NCBI GenBank assembly: GCA_012511095.1
Contig: JAAZGT010000087.1
Span: 1 to 8,137 of the forward strand
Source: Alcaligenaceae bacterium
GTDB taxonomy: Bacteria; Pseudomonadota; Gammaproteobacteria; Burkholderiales; Burkholderiaceae_B
DNA: 8,137 nucleotides
Reading direction: 5' to 3'
Part shown: piece by piece, positions 1-6,706 of the stretch
Layout: the number at the start of each line of letters is the position of its first letter
Position numbering within the stretch: position 1 is the first letter of the stretch
The notes under the pieces: model-generated
Databases searched by the model: none
What the model saw: the letters and a program-made list of their open reading frames with translations, nothing else
What the model was told of the DNA's origin: nothing
Program-made: the position numbers and the translations under genes

Positions 1-281
1 AAGTTATCATCAGACCAAGTCAGGATGCCGTGCAGTGGATTACTCTGCAACCAATGCAAGCTCAGCTCAATACGCTCCTCAATCTCGGTACTAGGTGCAG
101 CACTTAATTGACGAGCAATAGTAGAATCGCAATAGCGCTCTAAGGTGCTATAAGAAGAATCAAAGATCAATTGCGGCAAACCGATCTTGCTAAGCAGCTC
201 GCGACCAGTGACAGGGCCAATACCTGGCTCCATGCTTAAACGCAACCATGATTTAATTTCATCAATATCGATGCTTGACAT
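1..281 (-). CDS. dprA: DNA-processing protein DprA, N-terminal part (runs off left edge)
   Basis: An open minus-strand frame begins at ATG 281 and is still open at base 1, giving 93 codons and two bases of the next. The start is supported by an AAGGG Shine-Dalgarno (288-292) six bases upstream. Residues 12-34 (WLRLSMEPGIGPVTGRELL, then SKIG) resemble the helical, helix-hairpin-helix-like N-terminal region of DprA/Smf. The last visible residues, ILTWSDDN, fit the segment before the conserved Tyr-Pro that leads into the Rossmann-type DprA fold, which lies outside the window. DprA binds single-stranded DNA and loads RecA in the cytoplasm during natural transformation; this is family knowledge. 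It is divergent from def, an arrangement I recall from other betaproteobacteria. The main uncertainty is that the conserved core domain is not visible. Confidence 0.72.
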   Translation of the reverse strand, partial: MSSIDIDEIKSWLRLSMEPGIGPVTGRELLSKIGLPQLIFDSSYSTLERYCDSTIARQLSAAPSTEIEERIELSLHWLQSNPLHGILTWSDDN

Positions 282-340
282 CAACCACCCTTAAAAAAAA
301 CTCATCATCAACGCATTATCTGTTTATTTTGCCATTTCTA

Positions 341-369
341 TTGAGAACAATTATCACATTGGCTAAAAA
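341..369 (+). promoter_or_regulatory. possible sigma70-type promoter for def
   Basis: TTGAGA (341-346, 5/6 to the -35 consensus) is followed after exactly 17 bp by TAAAAA (364-369, 4/6 to the -10 consensus). Transcription would start near 375, giving a leader of about 53 nt that opens with the inverted repeat at 375-389. The element overlaps the possible dprA -10 on the other strand, so the two promoters may compete. AT-rich sequence makes chance matches likely. Confidence 0.28.
350..358 (-). promoter_or_regulatory. possible extended -10 element for dprA
   Basis: The minus strand reads TGTGATAAT, which is TG-N-GATAAT, five of six bases of the -10 consensus with the extended TG motif. It lies about 70 bp upstream of the dprA ATG. 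No good -35 hexamer is found 16-18 bp further upstream, which is tolerated for extended -10 promoters. This is pattern matching in AT-rich DNA, so confidence is low. Confidence 0.25.
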
Positions 370-374
370 CAACC

Positions 375-389
375 ACCATTGAAAATGGT
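375..389. repeat. perfect 6-bp inverted repeat in the dprA-def spacer
   Basis: ACCATT (375-380) and AATGGT (384-389) are perfect complements around a 3-base GAA loop. The repeat lies 39 bp upstream of the def ATG. It could be an operator half-site pair, or a small hairpin at the 5' end of the def message. No regulator is identified, and a repeat this short can arise by chance. Confidence 0.35.
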
Positions 390-428
390 AAAATAAAAAT
401 ATCTATGTTTTTTATTTGTTAAACACTA

Positions 429-953
429 ATGGCATTATTACCTATTCTTAAGTACCCTGACCCGCGTTTACATAAAATTGCCAAACCGGTTGAGGTTGTT
501 GATGACCGTGTCCGTCAAATCGTGAGCGATATGGCCGAGACAATGTACGATGCTGATGGCATCGGTTTAGCCGCGACTCAAGTTGATATTCATGAGCGCA
601 TCGTTGTTATGGACATTTCCGAAGAACGCAATGACTTATTGGTGCTGATTAACCCAAAAATTGTTGAACGTAGTGATGACAAAACCATTTTCGAAGAAGG
701 TTGTTTATCAGTACCTGGCATTTACGATAAGGTCGAACGCGCTACTGAGGTCACTGTTGAAGCACAAAACATTGATGGCGAAACATTCCGTCTTGAAGCC
801 GATGGTTTATTAGCGATTTGTATTCAGCATGAGCTTGACCATTTAGTCGGTAAAGTATTTGTTGAGCACCTCTCAAACCTAAAGCAAAATCGCATCAGAA
901 CTAAAATCCAAAAGGCTGCACGTGAAGCCAAGCGAGAAGCTCAAAGAGTCTAA
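429..953 (+). CDS. def: peptide deformylase
   Basis: This enzyme removes the formyl group from the N-terminal methionine of new proteins at the ribosome, using a bound metal (Fe2+ or Zn2+). At 174 aa it has normal family length, and all three deformylase motifs are intact: GIGLAATQ (44-51), EGCLSVPG (90-97, metal ligand Cys92) and QHELDHLVG (133-141, ligands His134 and His138, catalytic Glu135). The N-terminus MALLPILKYPDPRL is typical of the family. A TAA in the same frame at 420-422 and no other start codon between make ATG 429 the only plausible start, yet it has no recognisable Shine-Dalgarno (upstream bases TGTTAAACACTA). In many bacteria fmt follows def. Here the next gene is convergent and unrelated, so fmt must be elsewhere. 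A lysine/arginine-rich tail (about 152-173) ends the protein. Confidence 0.97.
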   Translation: MALLPILKYPDPRLHKIAKPVEVVDDRVRQIVSDMAETMYDADGIGLAATQVDIHERIVVMDISEERNDLLVLINPKIVERSDDKTIFEEGCLSVPGIYDKVERATEVTVEAQNIDGETFRLEADGLLAICIQHELDHLVGKVFVEHLSNLKQNRIRTKIQKAAREAKREAQRV

Positions 954-973
954 ACTCCTAACCTTCAAAACAC

Positions 974-1001
974 AAAAGGTGTACCAATAGGTACACCTTT
1001 T
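974..1001. terminator. bidirectional intrinsic terminator between def and paaK-like gene
   Basis: AAAAGGTGTACC (974-985), loop AATA (986-989) and GGTACACCTTTT (990-1001) form a perfect 12-bp stem with a 4-nt loop. The A:T ends of the stem supply a U-tract in either direction: TTTTCTG on the plus strand and TTTTGTGTTTT on the minus strand. It lies 20 bp after the def stop and 22 bp beyond the stop of the convergent paaK-like gene, the right position to end both transcripts. Confidence 0.87.
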
Positions 1002-1023
1002 CTGCTTATAAATAACAGGTAGA

Positions 1024-2322
1024 TTACTCGTAATCTCTGCTATCTTGAATTACTACACCATCATTAGGTAAAGAGCCTAGCGACACTACCTCAATGCCAG
1101 TACGTAATTTTAGAACCTCACGAGCTTCAGACTCAGCCTTAGCAATCCAAGCCTCATCTGCAGCTGTTTCACGCTCTAATTGCAAGATAAGGCTATCACT
1201 ACCAACCTTACCGCTAGCAACCATACGTGCTTTGCTAACGCCATCTAAGCGTTTACTTAGCTCAGCCACATGCTCAGGATGCACAAACATACCACGCACC
1301 TTAATGCTCTGGTCTGCTCGACCCATCCAGCCCTTAATGCGTTGATTGGTACGCCCACAGGAAGAAGGCTCGCTTAAGAACATTGACATATCACCAGTAC
1401 CAAAACGTAGCAATGGATAATCTGGATTGAGGGTAGTCACTACCACTTCACCCACCTCACCATCGTCCACAGGGTCATTAGTACCTGGACGCACTATTTC
1501 TAAAATAATGTCTTCAGCAACCACCAAACCATCACGGGCCGAGGTTTCAAAAGCAATTAAGCCTAAATCTGCAGTACCATAACACTGATAACCATCTACG
1601 CCACGCTCCGCAAACCAATCTCGCATGGTTGGGGTAAAAGCTTCGCCAGTAAATAAGGCATGCTTCAAACTGTCTAGTTTTTCGCCTAATTCCTCAGCCT
1701 TTTCCATGATGATTTTCAAAAAGCTCGGCGTACCAGTATAAGCATCTGGACGCAGATCGACCATGGTCTTAACCTGCAACTCAGTTTGTCCAATACCACC
1801 TGGGAACACAGTACAACCAAGCGCTAGAGCACCTGTTTCAAGCATATTACCCGCAGGGGTAAAATGATATGAGAAACAGTTATGCACTAACATACCTGGA
1901 CGCACACCCGCTGCATAAAGTGCTTGTGCCATACGCCAATAATCGGTACGACTGGTATCAAGCTCATAAATAGGGCCTGGTGAGCCATACACCCTAGCAA
2001 CCTGCCCCCAAGAAACGGGAGCAAAGCCACCAAATACAGATTCACTAACCTCTTTAGCACCACGCAAGGCGTGTTGTTGCTGCATTAGCGTGGACTTACG
2101 CACAACTGGAATGGCTTCTAAGTCCGCGCGGTTTTGCAATGAATTAATATCAATGCCTTCAAGCTGCTCAGCTAATCTCGGTGTCACCGACATTAGCGCT
2201 CGCAGATTATGGCGCAATTGAGAAAAGAGCTCAAACTCTCGATCCTCATGGCCACGTGTTTCACGCACACTGTAATAGGGTGACGGGTTTTCACCCGCAC
2301 CACGCTTAAGTGTGTTATCCAT
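1024..2322 (-). CDS. phenylacetate-CoA ligase (PaaK)-like protein with degenerate catalytic motifs
   Basis: A 432-aa ANL-superfamily protein of PaaK length, last gene of the array. PaaK makes phenylacetyl-CoA through an acyl-adenylate. Numbering is from ATG 2322. PaaK-like segments appear in order: YGSPGPIYE (112-120) at the P-loop position, QTELQ (179-183), GTPSFL (197-202), FTGEAF (224-229) at the PaaK GAEPW position, YGTADLG (248-254), LRFGTGD (305-311) and GRADQSIKVRG with FVHP (334-348). The P-loop keeps two glycines of SSGTTGKP but not its Thr or Lys. Near the C-terminus LPNDGVVIQD (418-427) aligns with the PaaK SEGK segment but has Val423 where the catalytic lysine is expected. ATG 2322 is preferred over GTG 2328 because GAGAGG lies 5 nt before it, while the GTG overlaps that site. 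Fold assignment is strong. Ligase activity is uncertain; it could act on another acid, bind acyl or nucleotide ligands, or be inactive. Confidence 0.85.
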   Translation of the reverse strand: MDNTLKRGAGENPSPYYSVRETRGHEDREFELFSQLRHNLRALMSVTPRLAEQLEGIDINSLQNRADLEAIPVVRKSTLMQQQHALRGAKEVSESVFGGFAPVSWGQVARVYGSPGPIYELDTSRTDYWRMAQALYAAGVRPGMLVHNCFSYHFTPAGNMLETGALALGCTVFPGGIGQTELQVKTMVDLRPDAYTGTPSFLKIIMEKAEELGEKLDSLKHALFTGEAFTPTMRDWFAERGVDGYQCYGTADLGLIAFETSARDGLVVAEDIILEIVRPGTNDPVDDGEVGEVVVTTLNPDYPLLRFGTGDMSMFLSEPSSCGRTNQRIKGWMGRADQSIKVRGMFVHPEHVAELSKRLDGVSKARMVASGKVGSDSLILQLERETAADEAWIAKAESEAREVLKLRTGIEVVSLGSLPNDGVVIQDSRDYE

Positions 2323-2327
2323 AATCA

Positions 2328-2338
2328 CCTCTCCCTTA
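2328..2338 (-). promoter_or_regulatory. Shine-Dalgarno of paaK-like gene fused to livF stop
   Basis: The minus strand reads TAAGGGAGAGG: the first three bases are the livF stop codon and the rest is a purine-rich ribosome-binding site 5 nt before ATG 2322. This selects ATG 2322 over the in-frame GTG two codons upstream and suggests translational coupling to livF. Confidence 0.7.
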
Positions 2339-3190
2339 GGCTAACCAACGCTTACGACGACGGTAAAACTTGCCCTCACGGAAGCTCTTACGATCACCAC
2401 TTTCAATACCTAAATAGAACTCTTTTACATCATCGTTATTTAAAAGCTCTTCAGCTGTACCGTCGAGCATCACGCGACCACTCTCTAAGATATAACCATA
2501 GTCAGAGTAGCGTAAGGCGATGTTAGTATTTTGCTCAGCTAATAAGAAGCTCACACCTTCGCGGGTATTTAAATCACGGACGATTTCAAAAATCTCAACC
2601 ACAATTTGTGGTGCTAAACCCATTGAGGGCTCATCTAATAAAATCATCTCAGGATTTGCCATTAATGCACGACCAATGGCCGCCATTTGTTGCTCACCCC
2701 CTGAGGTGTAACCAGCTTGGCTATTGCGACGCGTTTTGAGACGCGGGAAATACTGATACACCATATCCAAGCTAGCTTCTAGATCGCCTCGGCTAATATT
2801 GCGCGTATAGGCACCAGTGAGTAGATTTTCTTCGATCGTTAAGTGTTCGAAACAGTGACGGCCCTCCATCACCTGAATCACACCACGTTTAACTAGATCA
2901 GCTGGGGTTAGGTTTTGAATCTCCTCACCCTTGTAGCTAATCATACCCTTGGTGACCTCTCCACGCTCACTTTTCAGTAAGTTGGAGATTGCACGCAAGG
3001 TGGTCGTTTTACCGGCACCGTTGGCGCCAAGTAAAGCGACAATTTTCCCCTTTGGTACGACTAGAGAAACCCCTCTTAACACCAAAATAACGTGGTTATA
3101 AATCACCTCAATGCCGTTGACGTCCAGCACAATCTCTGCTTCTGGTACTGCAACTGCAGCTTGGTCCTGTTGTGTTATTTGGCTTTGCAT
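2336..3190 (-). CDS. livF: branched-chain-amino-acid-type ABC transporter ATP-binding protein LivF
   Basis: One of two cytoplasmic ATPases powering the HAAT-family importer encoded around it. Nucleotide-binding motifs are complete: Walker A GANGAGKTT (55-63), Q-loop Gln106 in VIQVMEGR, signature TSGGEQQ (162-168), Walker B MILLDEP (182-188) and, at the switch position, AEQN (218-221), where LivF proteins usually carry Gln instead of His. At 284 aa it exceeds E. coli LivF (about 237 aa), through an N-terminal extension of about 20 residues and a basic C-terminal tail, KFYRRRKRWLA (274-284). I recall this tail from other LivF proteins encoded beside ANL-enzyme genes. The start is well supported by AGGAGG (3196-3201), 5 nt upstream. 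It lies 33 bp after livK and feeds directly into the paaK-like gene. Confidence 0.95.
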   Translation of the reverse strand: MQSQITQQDQAAVAVPEAEIVLDVNGIEVIYNHVILVLRGVSLVVPKGKIVALLGANGAGKTTTLRAISNLLKSERGEVTKGMISYKGEEIQNLTPADLVKRGVIQVMEGRHCFEHLTIEENLLTGAYTRNISRGDLEASLDMVYQYFPRLKTRRNSQAGYTSGGEQQMAAIGRALMANPEMILLDEPSMGLAPQIVVEIFEIVRDLNTREGVSFLLAEQNTNIALRYSDYGYILESGRVMLDGTAEELLNNDDVKEFYLGIESGDRKSFREGKFYRRRKRWLA

Positions 3191-3223
3191 AACAACCTCC
3201 TACTACTATTTACTGGTGTTAAA

Positions 3224-4558
3224 TTACTCTACAGCAGAGCAATCACGTGGGGTAATGCCTTTAGCTTCGGCATACTTCTTGGCTTCTTGTTCTACAAGTG
3301 GAGCAACGAATTCTTGGTCTGCTTGCATCCAGTCGGAGATAACCTCCCACTTAGCGCCATCCCACTGTGCAATACGAGCCCAGTCACCACCAACGTGATC
3401 TTCACAGGTTGTGCGAACAGGACGAACCATACCAGCCATACCAGTTTCTTCTAGACGCGCATCATCGATGTTTAGGTTTTCAAAACCCCAACGAATTTGC
3501 TCTGGAGTCATGTGCTTACCTACGCCGTACTTCTCTTGAGCCGTGCGAATCGCCTCAACAGTTAAGAAAGAAATCATCATGCCGCGGTTGTAGGCAATCG
3601 TACCGTGCGTACCGTTAGATTTACCCATACCCTTACCTTTACCGAAGACCTCATCTTCGAGCTTTTGGTAAACGCCGAAGTCTTTACCAACTGAGTTATG
3701 TAGGGTTAATGTCTTATAGCCTTTAGCGACCTGAGCGATGTCTTTTACATCGTTTTCAGAGCCAGCCCACCAGATGGCAAGCATTTTGTCACGCGGGTAG
3801 CCCGTCGCTTGAGCTTCACGAATAGCCGTTGGAGTCATCACACCCGCACTCCATAAGATCACATGATCTGGACGACGCTGACGGATCTGTAACCACGTTG
3901 ATTTTTGCTCTACGCCAGGCGCGGTTACTGGGTAAAGTTGTAGTTCAAAACCATGTGCTTCAGCACGCTTTTGTAATAAAAGAATCGGCTCTTTACCATA
4001 AGGGGAGTCATGGTATACGAAAGCGATTTTCTTGCCCTTTAAGTTATCTAAACCACCCATTTGCTCTGCAATATGCTGAATCGCAACGTCAGAAGCAGTC
4101 CAGTAATGACCTAATAGAGGGAAGTTCCACTCAAAATAAGCACCGGCGGCTGATTGCGATAAACCATAACCGGTGGTTTGTACAGCGACTTTATCAGTAG
4201 GCGCTCTATCGGTTACTGCAAAGGTAATACCGGTAGATTGTGTATCAAAAGCCGCTGCGCCACCATGAGCGTCTTTCATACGCTCATAACACTCAACACC
4301 ACGGTCTGTAGCATAAGCAGTTTCGCACTCCTCGAAACGAATTTTTACGCCATTAATACCGCCTTGAGCGTTAACCAGCTCAAGGTAATCCACCTTACCG
4401 TCACCCCAAGCAATACCTAGTGGCGCAAAAGAGCCTGTACGATAAGTTAATAATGGAATGTACTGCTCTTGCTCCGCTGCTTTAAGCGCAGCGCTAACAC
4501 CGAAAGTACCAGCAACAACCATTGAGGCTGCTAAAGTTTTTACAATAAATTTCTTCAT
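3224..4558 (-). CDS. livK: periplasmic substrate-binding protein of the LivK/HAAT type
   Basis: Captures the transported substrate in the periplasm and delivers it to LivH/LivM. The N-terminus is a clear Sec signal peptide: MKKFIVK, a hydrophobic stretch to about residue 25, and likely cleavage near 23-27 (VSA-A or LKA-A). The mature part fits the Peripla_BP_6 fold: start YIPLLTYRTGSFAPLG (33-48), WGDGKVDYLELVNAQGGING (51-70), hinge-region strands KKIAFVYHDSPYG (176-188) and DHVILWSAG (231-239). At 444 aa it is longer than E. coli LivK (about 370 aa). It has four cysteines (78, 90, 385, 440), which could form two disulfides, and a Gly/Lys-rich stretch GKGKGMGKSNGTHG (306-319), probably a surface loop. 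AGGAGA (4564-4569) is the ribosome-binding site. The gene sits after the permeases behind a 113-bp gap. The substrate cannot be told from sequence; context favours a carboxylic acid over leucine. Confidence 0.93.
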   Translation of the reverse strand: MKKFIVKTLAASMVVAGTFGVSAALKAAEQEQYIPLLTYRTGSFAPLGIAWGDGKVDYLELVNAQGGINGVKIRFEECETAYATDRGVECYERMKDAHGGAAAFDTQSTGITFAVTDRAPTDKVAVQTTGYGLSQSAAGAYFEWNFPLLGHYWTASDVAIQHIAEQMGGLDNLKGKKIAFVYHDSPYGKEPILLLQKRAEAHGFELQLYPVTAPGVEQKSTWLQIRQRRPDHVILWSAGVMTPTAIREAQATGYPRDKMLAIWWAGSENDVKDIAQVAKGYKTLTLHNSVGKDFGVYQKLEDEVFGKGKGMGKSNGTHGTIAYNRGMMISFLTVEAIRTAQEKYGVGKHMTPEQIRWGFENLNIDDARLEETGMAGMVRPVRTTCEDHVGGDWARIAQWDGAKWEVISDWMQADQEFVAPLVEQEAKKYAEAKGITPRDCSAVE

Positions 4559-4601
4559 CTTTGTCTCCTGTAAATGAAGTAATTGTTTTTTTAATATCGT
4601 T

Positions 4602-4632
4602 TTTATATCTATTTGTATTTTTAAAATGTCGC
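4602..4632 (-). promoter_or_regulatory. weak candidate internal promoter upstream of livK
   Basis: In the 113-bp livM-livK gap the minus strand has TATAAA (4602-4607; 5/6 to the -10 consensus) preceded by GCGACA (4627-4632; 4/6 to the -35 consensus). The 19-bp spacing is longer than ideal. An extra promoter would make sense because binding proteins are needed in excess of permeases, but AT-rich DNA makes this match weak. Confidence 0.22.
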
Positions 4633-4659
4633 TCTTCTTAATGTAGCTGTTTGTTTTTG

Positions 4660-4679
4660 CACACTGTACAACTAGTGTG
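4660..4679 (-). other. stem-loop overlapping the livM stop codon
   Basis: CACACT and AGTGTG form a perfect 6-bp stem around an 8-nt loop. The livM TAG stop (4672-4674) spans the loop/stem border. There is no U-tract after it in the minus direction (GCAAAAACAAAC follows), so it does not look like a normal terminator. It could act as an mRNA-processing or stabilising element between the permease and binding-protein genes. Confidence 0.35.
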
Positions 4680-5736
4680 GGAATGGCCAGATTCTTAGCT
4701 TTTCACGTGCAATTGACCATAATCTCGCTAAACCATGAGGCTCAACAATTAGGAAAAACACGATTAAAGAACCGAAAATCATATGCTCAATGTGGGCTGC
4801 CGTATCAACTGGGATATTCAAACCAAACAACTCTGGAATGCGATTTAATAAAATCGGCAGTAATACAATGAAGCCAGCACCAAAGAAGCTACCCGCGATC
4901 GAACCCAAACCACCAATAATCACCATAAATAAAAGCTGTAGTGAGCGATTCAGGTCAAAAGCCAAGGGCTCCCAAGAACCTAGGTGAACATAACCCCATA
5001 AACCACCAGCGATACCAATAATAAATGAGCTCACCGCAAAGGCACTTAACTTAGCGTACATTGGACGAATACCAATAACTGATGCCGCTACGTCCATATC
5101 TCGAATAGCCATCCACTCACGACCAATGGCACCACGCACCAAGTTTTTAACCATCAGTGCTAAAACAATCACCACTAGAAGCACGAAGACGTACTTTTGA
5201 ACTGGCGTTTGTACTGGTAAACCGAAGAAGTCTAAGCGAGCAACCGAAACACTACCCGATGCAGAGTAATTGGTGAAATAAGGAATTCTTAAGAAAGCCC
5301 AATCCACAAAGAACTGCGCAGCAAGCGTAGCCACCGCTAAATAAAGACCGCGAATTCTTAAGCTCGGAATACCGAAGATAATTCCAAAGATCATCGCTCC
5401 AAAACCACCTAATAGGAGTTGGAAAATGAAAGGAATCTCAGGGATACGAACTCCGAAGTTCCAGGCCACATAGGCACCGACGGCCATAAAGGCACCACTA
5501 CCCAATGAAATCTGTCCACAATAACCGACGAGTACGTTTAGACCAATCGCGGCTAAGGACAAAATAATAAAGGGAATTAAAATTGCACTTAAAAAGTAGT
5601 TGCTCGCAATAAAAGGCACTACAAATAAGGCAAAAGCAACAATTAATAAAATCGCTATGCGATCTTGGCGAATCGGGAAAATCTGCTGATCCGCTCTGTA
5701 GCTGGTTTTAAATTGACCATTTTCACGGTAAAACAT
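4672..5736 (-). CDS. livM: branched-chain-amino-acid-type ABC transporter permease LivM
   Basis: Inner-membrane permease that pairs with LivH to form the translocation path. The 354-aa protein has a charged N-terminal tail of about 26 residues, then many hydrophobic segments (first about 27-48 and 50-72). Family marks: GLNVLVGYCGQISLGSGAF (65-83), PSLRIRGLYLAVATLA (124-139), the cytoplasmic ATPase-contact loop REWMAIRDMDVAASVIGI (206-223), and the MVIIGGLGSIAGSFFGA stretch (271-287). It ends VEPHGLARLW plus a short basic tail. Length fits LivM forms without the extra N-terminal helices of E. coli LivM (about 425 aa). The ribosome-binding site AAGGAG (5744-5749) lies 7 nt before the ATG. It starts 25 bp after livH and ends in a stem-loop. 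Confidence 0.95.
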   Translation of the reverse strand: MFYRENGQFKTSYRADQQIFPIRQDRIAILLIVAFALFVVPFIASNYFLSAILIPFIILSLAAIGLNVLVGYCGQISLGSGAFMAVGAYVAWNFGVRIPEIPFIFQLLLGGFGAMIFGIIFGIPSLRIRGLYLAVATLAAQFFVDWAFLRIPYFTNYSASGSVSVARLDFFGLPVQTPVQKYVFVLLVVIVLALMVKNLVRGAIGREWMAIRDMDVAASVIGIRPMYAKLSAFAVSSFIIGIAGGLWGYVHLGSWEPLAFDLNRSLQLLFMVIIGGLGSIAGSFFGAGFIVLLPILLNRIPELFGLNIPVDTAAHIEHMIFGSLIVFFLIVEPHGLARLWSIAREKLRIWPFPH

Positions 5737-5761
5737 GTATATACTCCTTAGGCCTTAGATA

Positions 5762-6691
5762 CTAAACACGGTCGATAATTTTCTCGCCGAATAAGCCCTG
5801 TGGTCTGAATAATAAGAACACTAAAGCTAGTACGTAGGCGAACCAGTTTTCGATACCACCACCCAAGAAGGGACCTAAATAAGCTTCTGACAGCTTTTCA
5901 CCGACACCAATAATCAAACCACCGATAATTGCGCCAGGCACTGAAGTTAAACCACCTAAAATAACGACTGGTAAGGCACGTAAGGCAGCAGTTGATAGCG
6001 TAAAGGATACGCCGAATTTTGAACCCCAAATAATACCTGCTACTAAAGCAACCACACCTGCCACAGCCCACACGATAATCCAAATTCTATTTAATGGAAT
6101 ACCAATCGATTGCGCAGCTTGGTGGTCATCCGCTACCGCACGTAAGGCACGGCCGGTTGGCGTAAACTGGAAGAACAAGGCAAGTGCAGCAACAAGGGCA
6201 GCAGCAATTACCGCAGCGGTTAAGTCCTCGAGGCTAAGTAAAATACCGCCCTCAAACATACCATCCAGAACAAATAACGGATCCTTAGGCATACCCACAT
6301 CAATTGTGTACATCGCGCTACCAAATAGCGTCTGACCGAAGCCATCTAAGAAGTATGCAATACCTAAAGTTGCCATTAATAAAGTAGTCGCTTCCTGATT
6401 GACCAAATGTCGCAAGACAAGGCGTTCAATCAATATTGCGAAGATAATCATTAGGATGGCACTGATAATAAAGGCCAATACATTAGCCAAAATTAAACTT
6501 TCAAAGCCAAGCCACTGAGGTAACCAAGCTGAGAAACGCGCCATTGACAAAGCAGCCACTAAAACCATGGCCCCTTGTGCAAAGTTAAATACACCGGAGG
6601 CCTTGAAAATAAGCACGAAGCCTAGTCCGATTAAGGCGTACATCATGCCACTCATGAGGCCGCCAAATAGTGTTTCTAAAAAATAAGACAT
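5762..6691 (-). CDS. livH: branched-chain-amino-acid-type ABC transporter permease LivH
   Basis: Second inner-membrane permease of the importer; 309 aa, the normal LivH length. The N-terminal part has the family pattern GLMSGMMYALIGLGFVLIFK followed by ASGVFNFAQGA (11-41). Further hydrophobic segments lie at about 66-88, 102-124, 156-175, 203-223 and 240-263. The ATPase-contact loop is GRALRAVADDHQAAQSIGI (180-198), and ILGGLTSVPGAIIGG (244-258) is typical of LivH. It ends RPQGLFGEKIIDRV. The ATG at 6691 is preceded by AGGGGAG (6698-6704), overlapping the livG stop and pointing to coupled translation. No sign of damage. Substrate specificity cannot be read from the permease. Confidence 0.95.
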   Translation of the reverse strand: MSYFLETLFGGLMSGMMYALIGLGFVLIFKASGVFNFAQGAMVLVAALSMARFSAWLPQWLGFESLILANVLAFIISAILMIIFAILIERLVLRHLVNQEATTLLMATLGIAYFLDGFGQTLFGSAMYTIDVGMPKDPLFVLDGMFEGGILLSLEDLTAAVIAAALVAALALFFQFTPTGRALRAVADDHQAAQSIGIPLNRIWIIVWAVAGVVALVAGIIWGSKFGVSFTLSTAALRALPVVILGGLTSVPGAIIGGLIIGVGEKLSEAYLGPFLGGGIENWFAYVLALVFLLFRPQGLFGEKIIDRV

Positions 6692-6697
6692 GTTGGA

Positions 6698-6706
6698 CTC
6701 CCCTTA
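6698..6706 (-). promoter_or_regulatory. livH Shine-Dalgarno fused to livG stop
   Basis: The minus strand reads TAAGGGGAG: TAA is the livG stop and the following purines form the livH ribosome-binding site, 6 nt before ATG 6691. The intergenic distance is 12 bp. The arrangement suggests that ribosomes ending livG re-initiate at livH. Confidence 0.7.

Noticed and set aside
2326..2328. GTG as start of the paaK-like gene
   Set aside because: It overlaps the Shine-Dalgarno itself. ATG 2322 has GAGAGG at 5-nt spacing.
3092..4420. Several plus-strand open frames of 80-123 codons opposite livF and livK
   Set aside because: They lie antisense to genes with complete motifs, have no family resemblance and no convincing ribosome-binding sites. 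They are shadows of the coding strand.
4559..4671. Riboswitch or small RNA in the livM-livK gap
   Set aside because: Too AT-rich and poorly structured apart from one 6-bp stem; no known aptamer pattern was recognised.
5283..5361. Repeated GAATTCTTAAG in livM
   Set aside because: Both copies encode Leu-Arg-Ile within conserved permease sequence; codon reuse explains them without a functional repeat.
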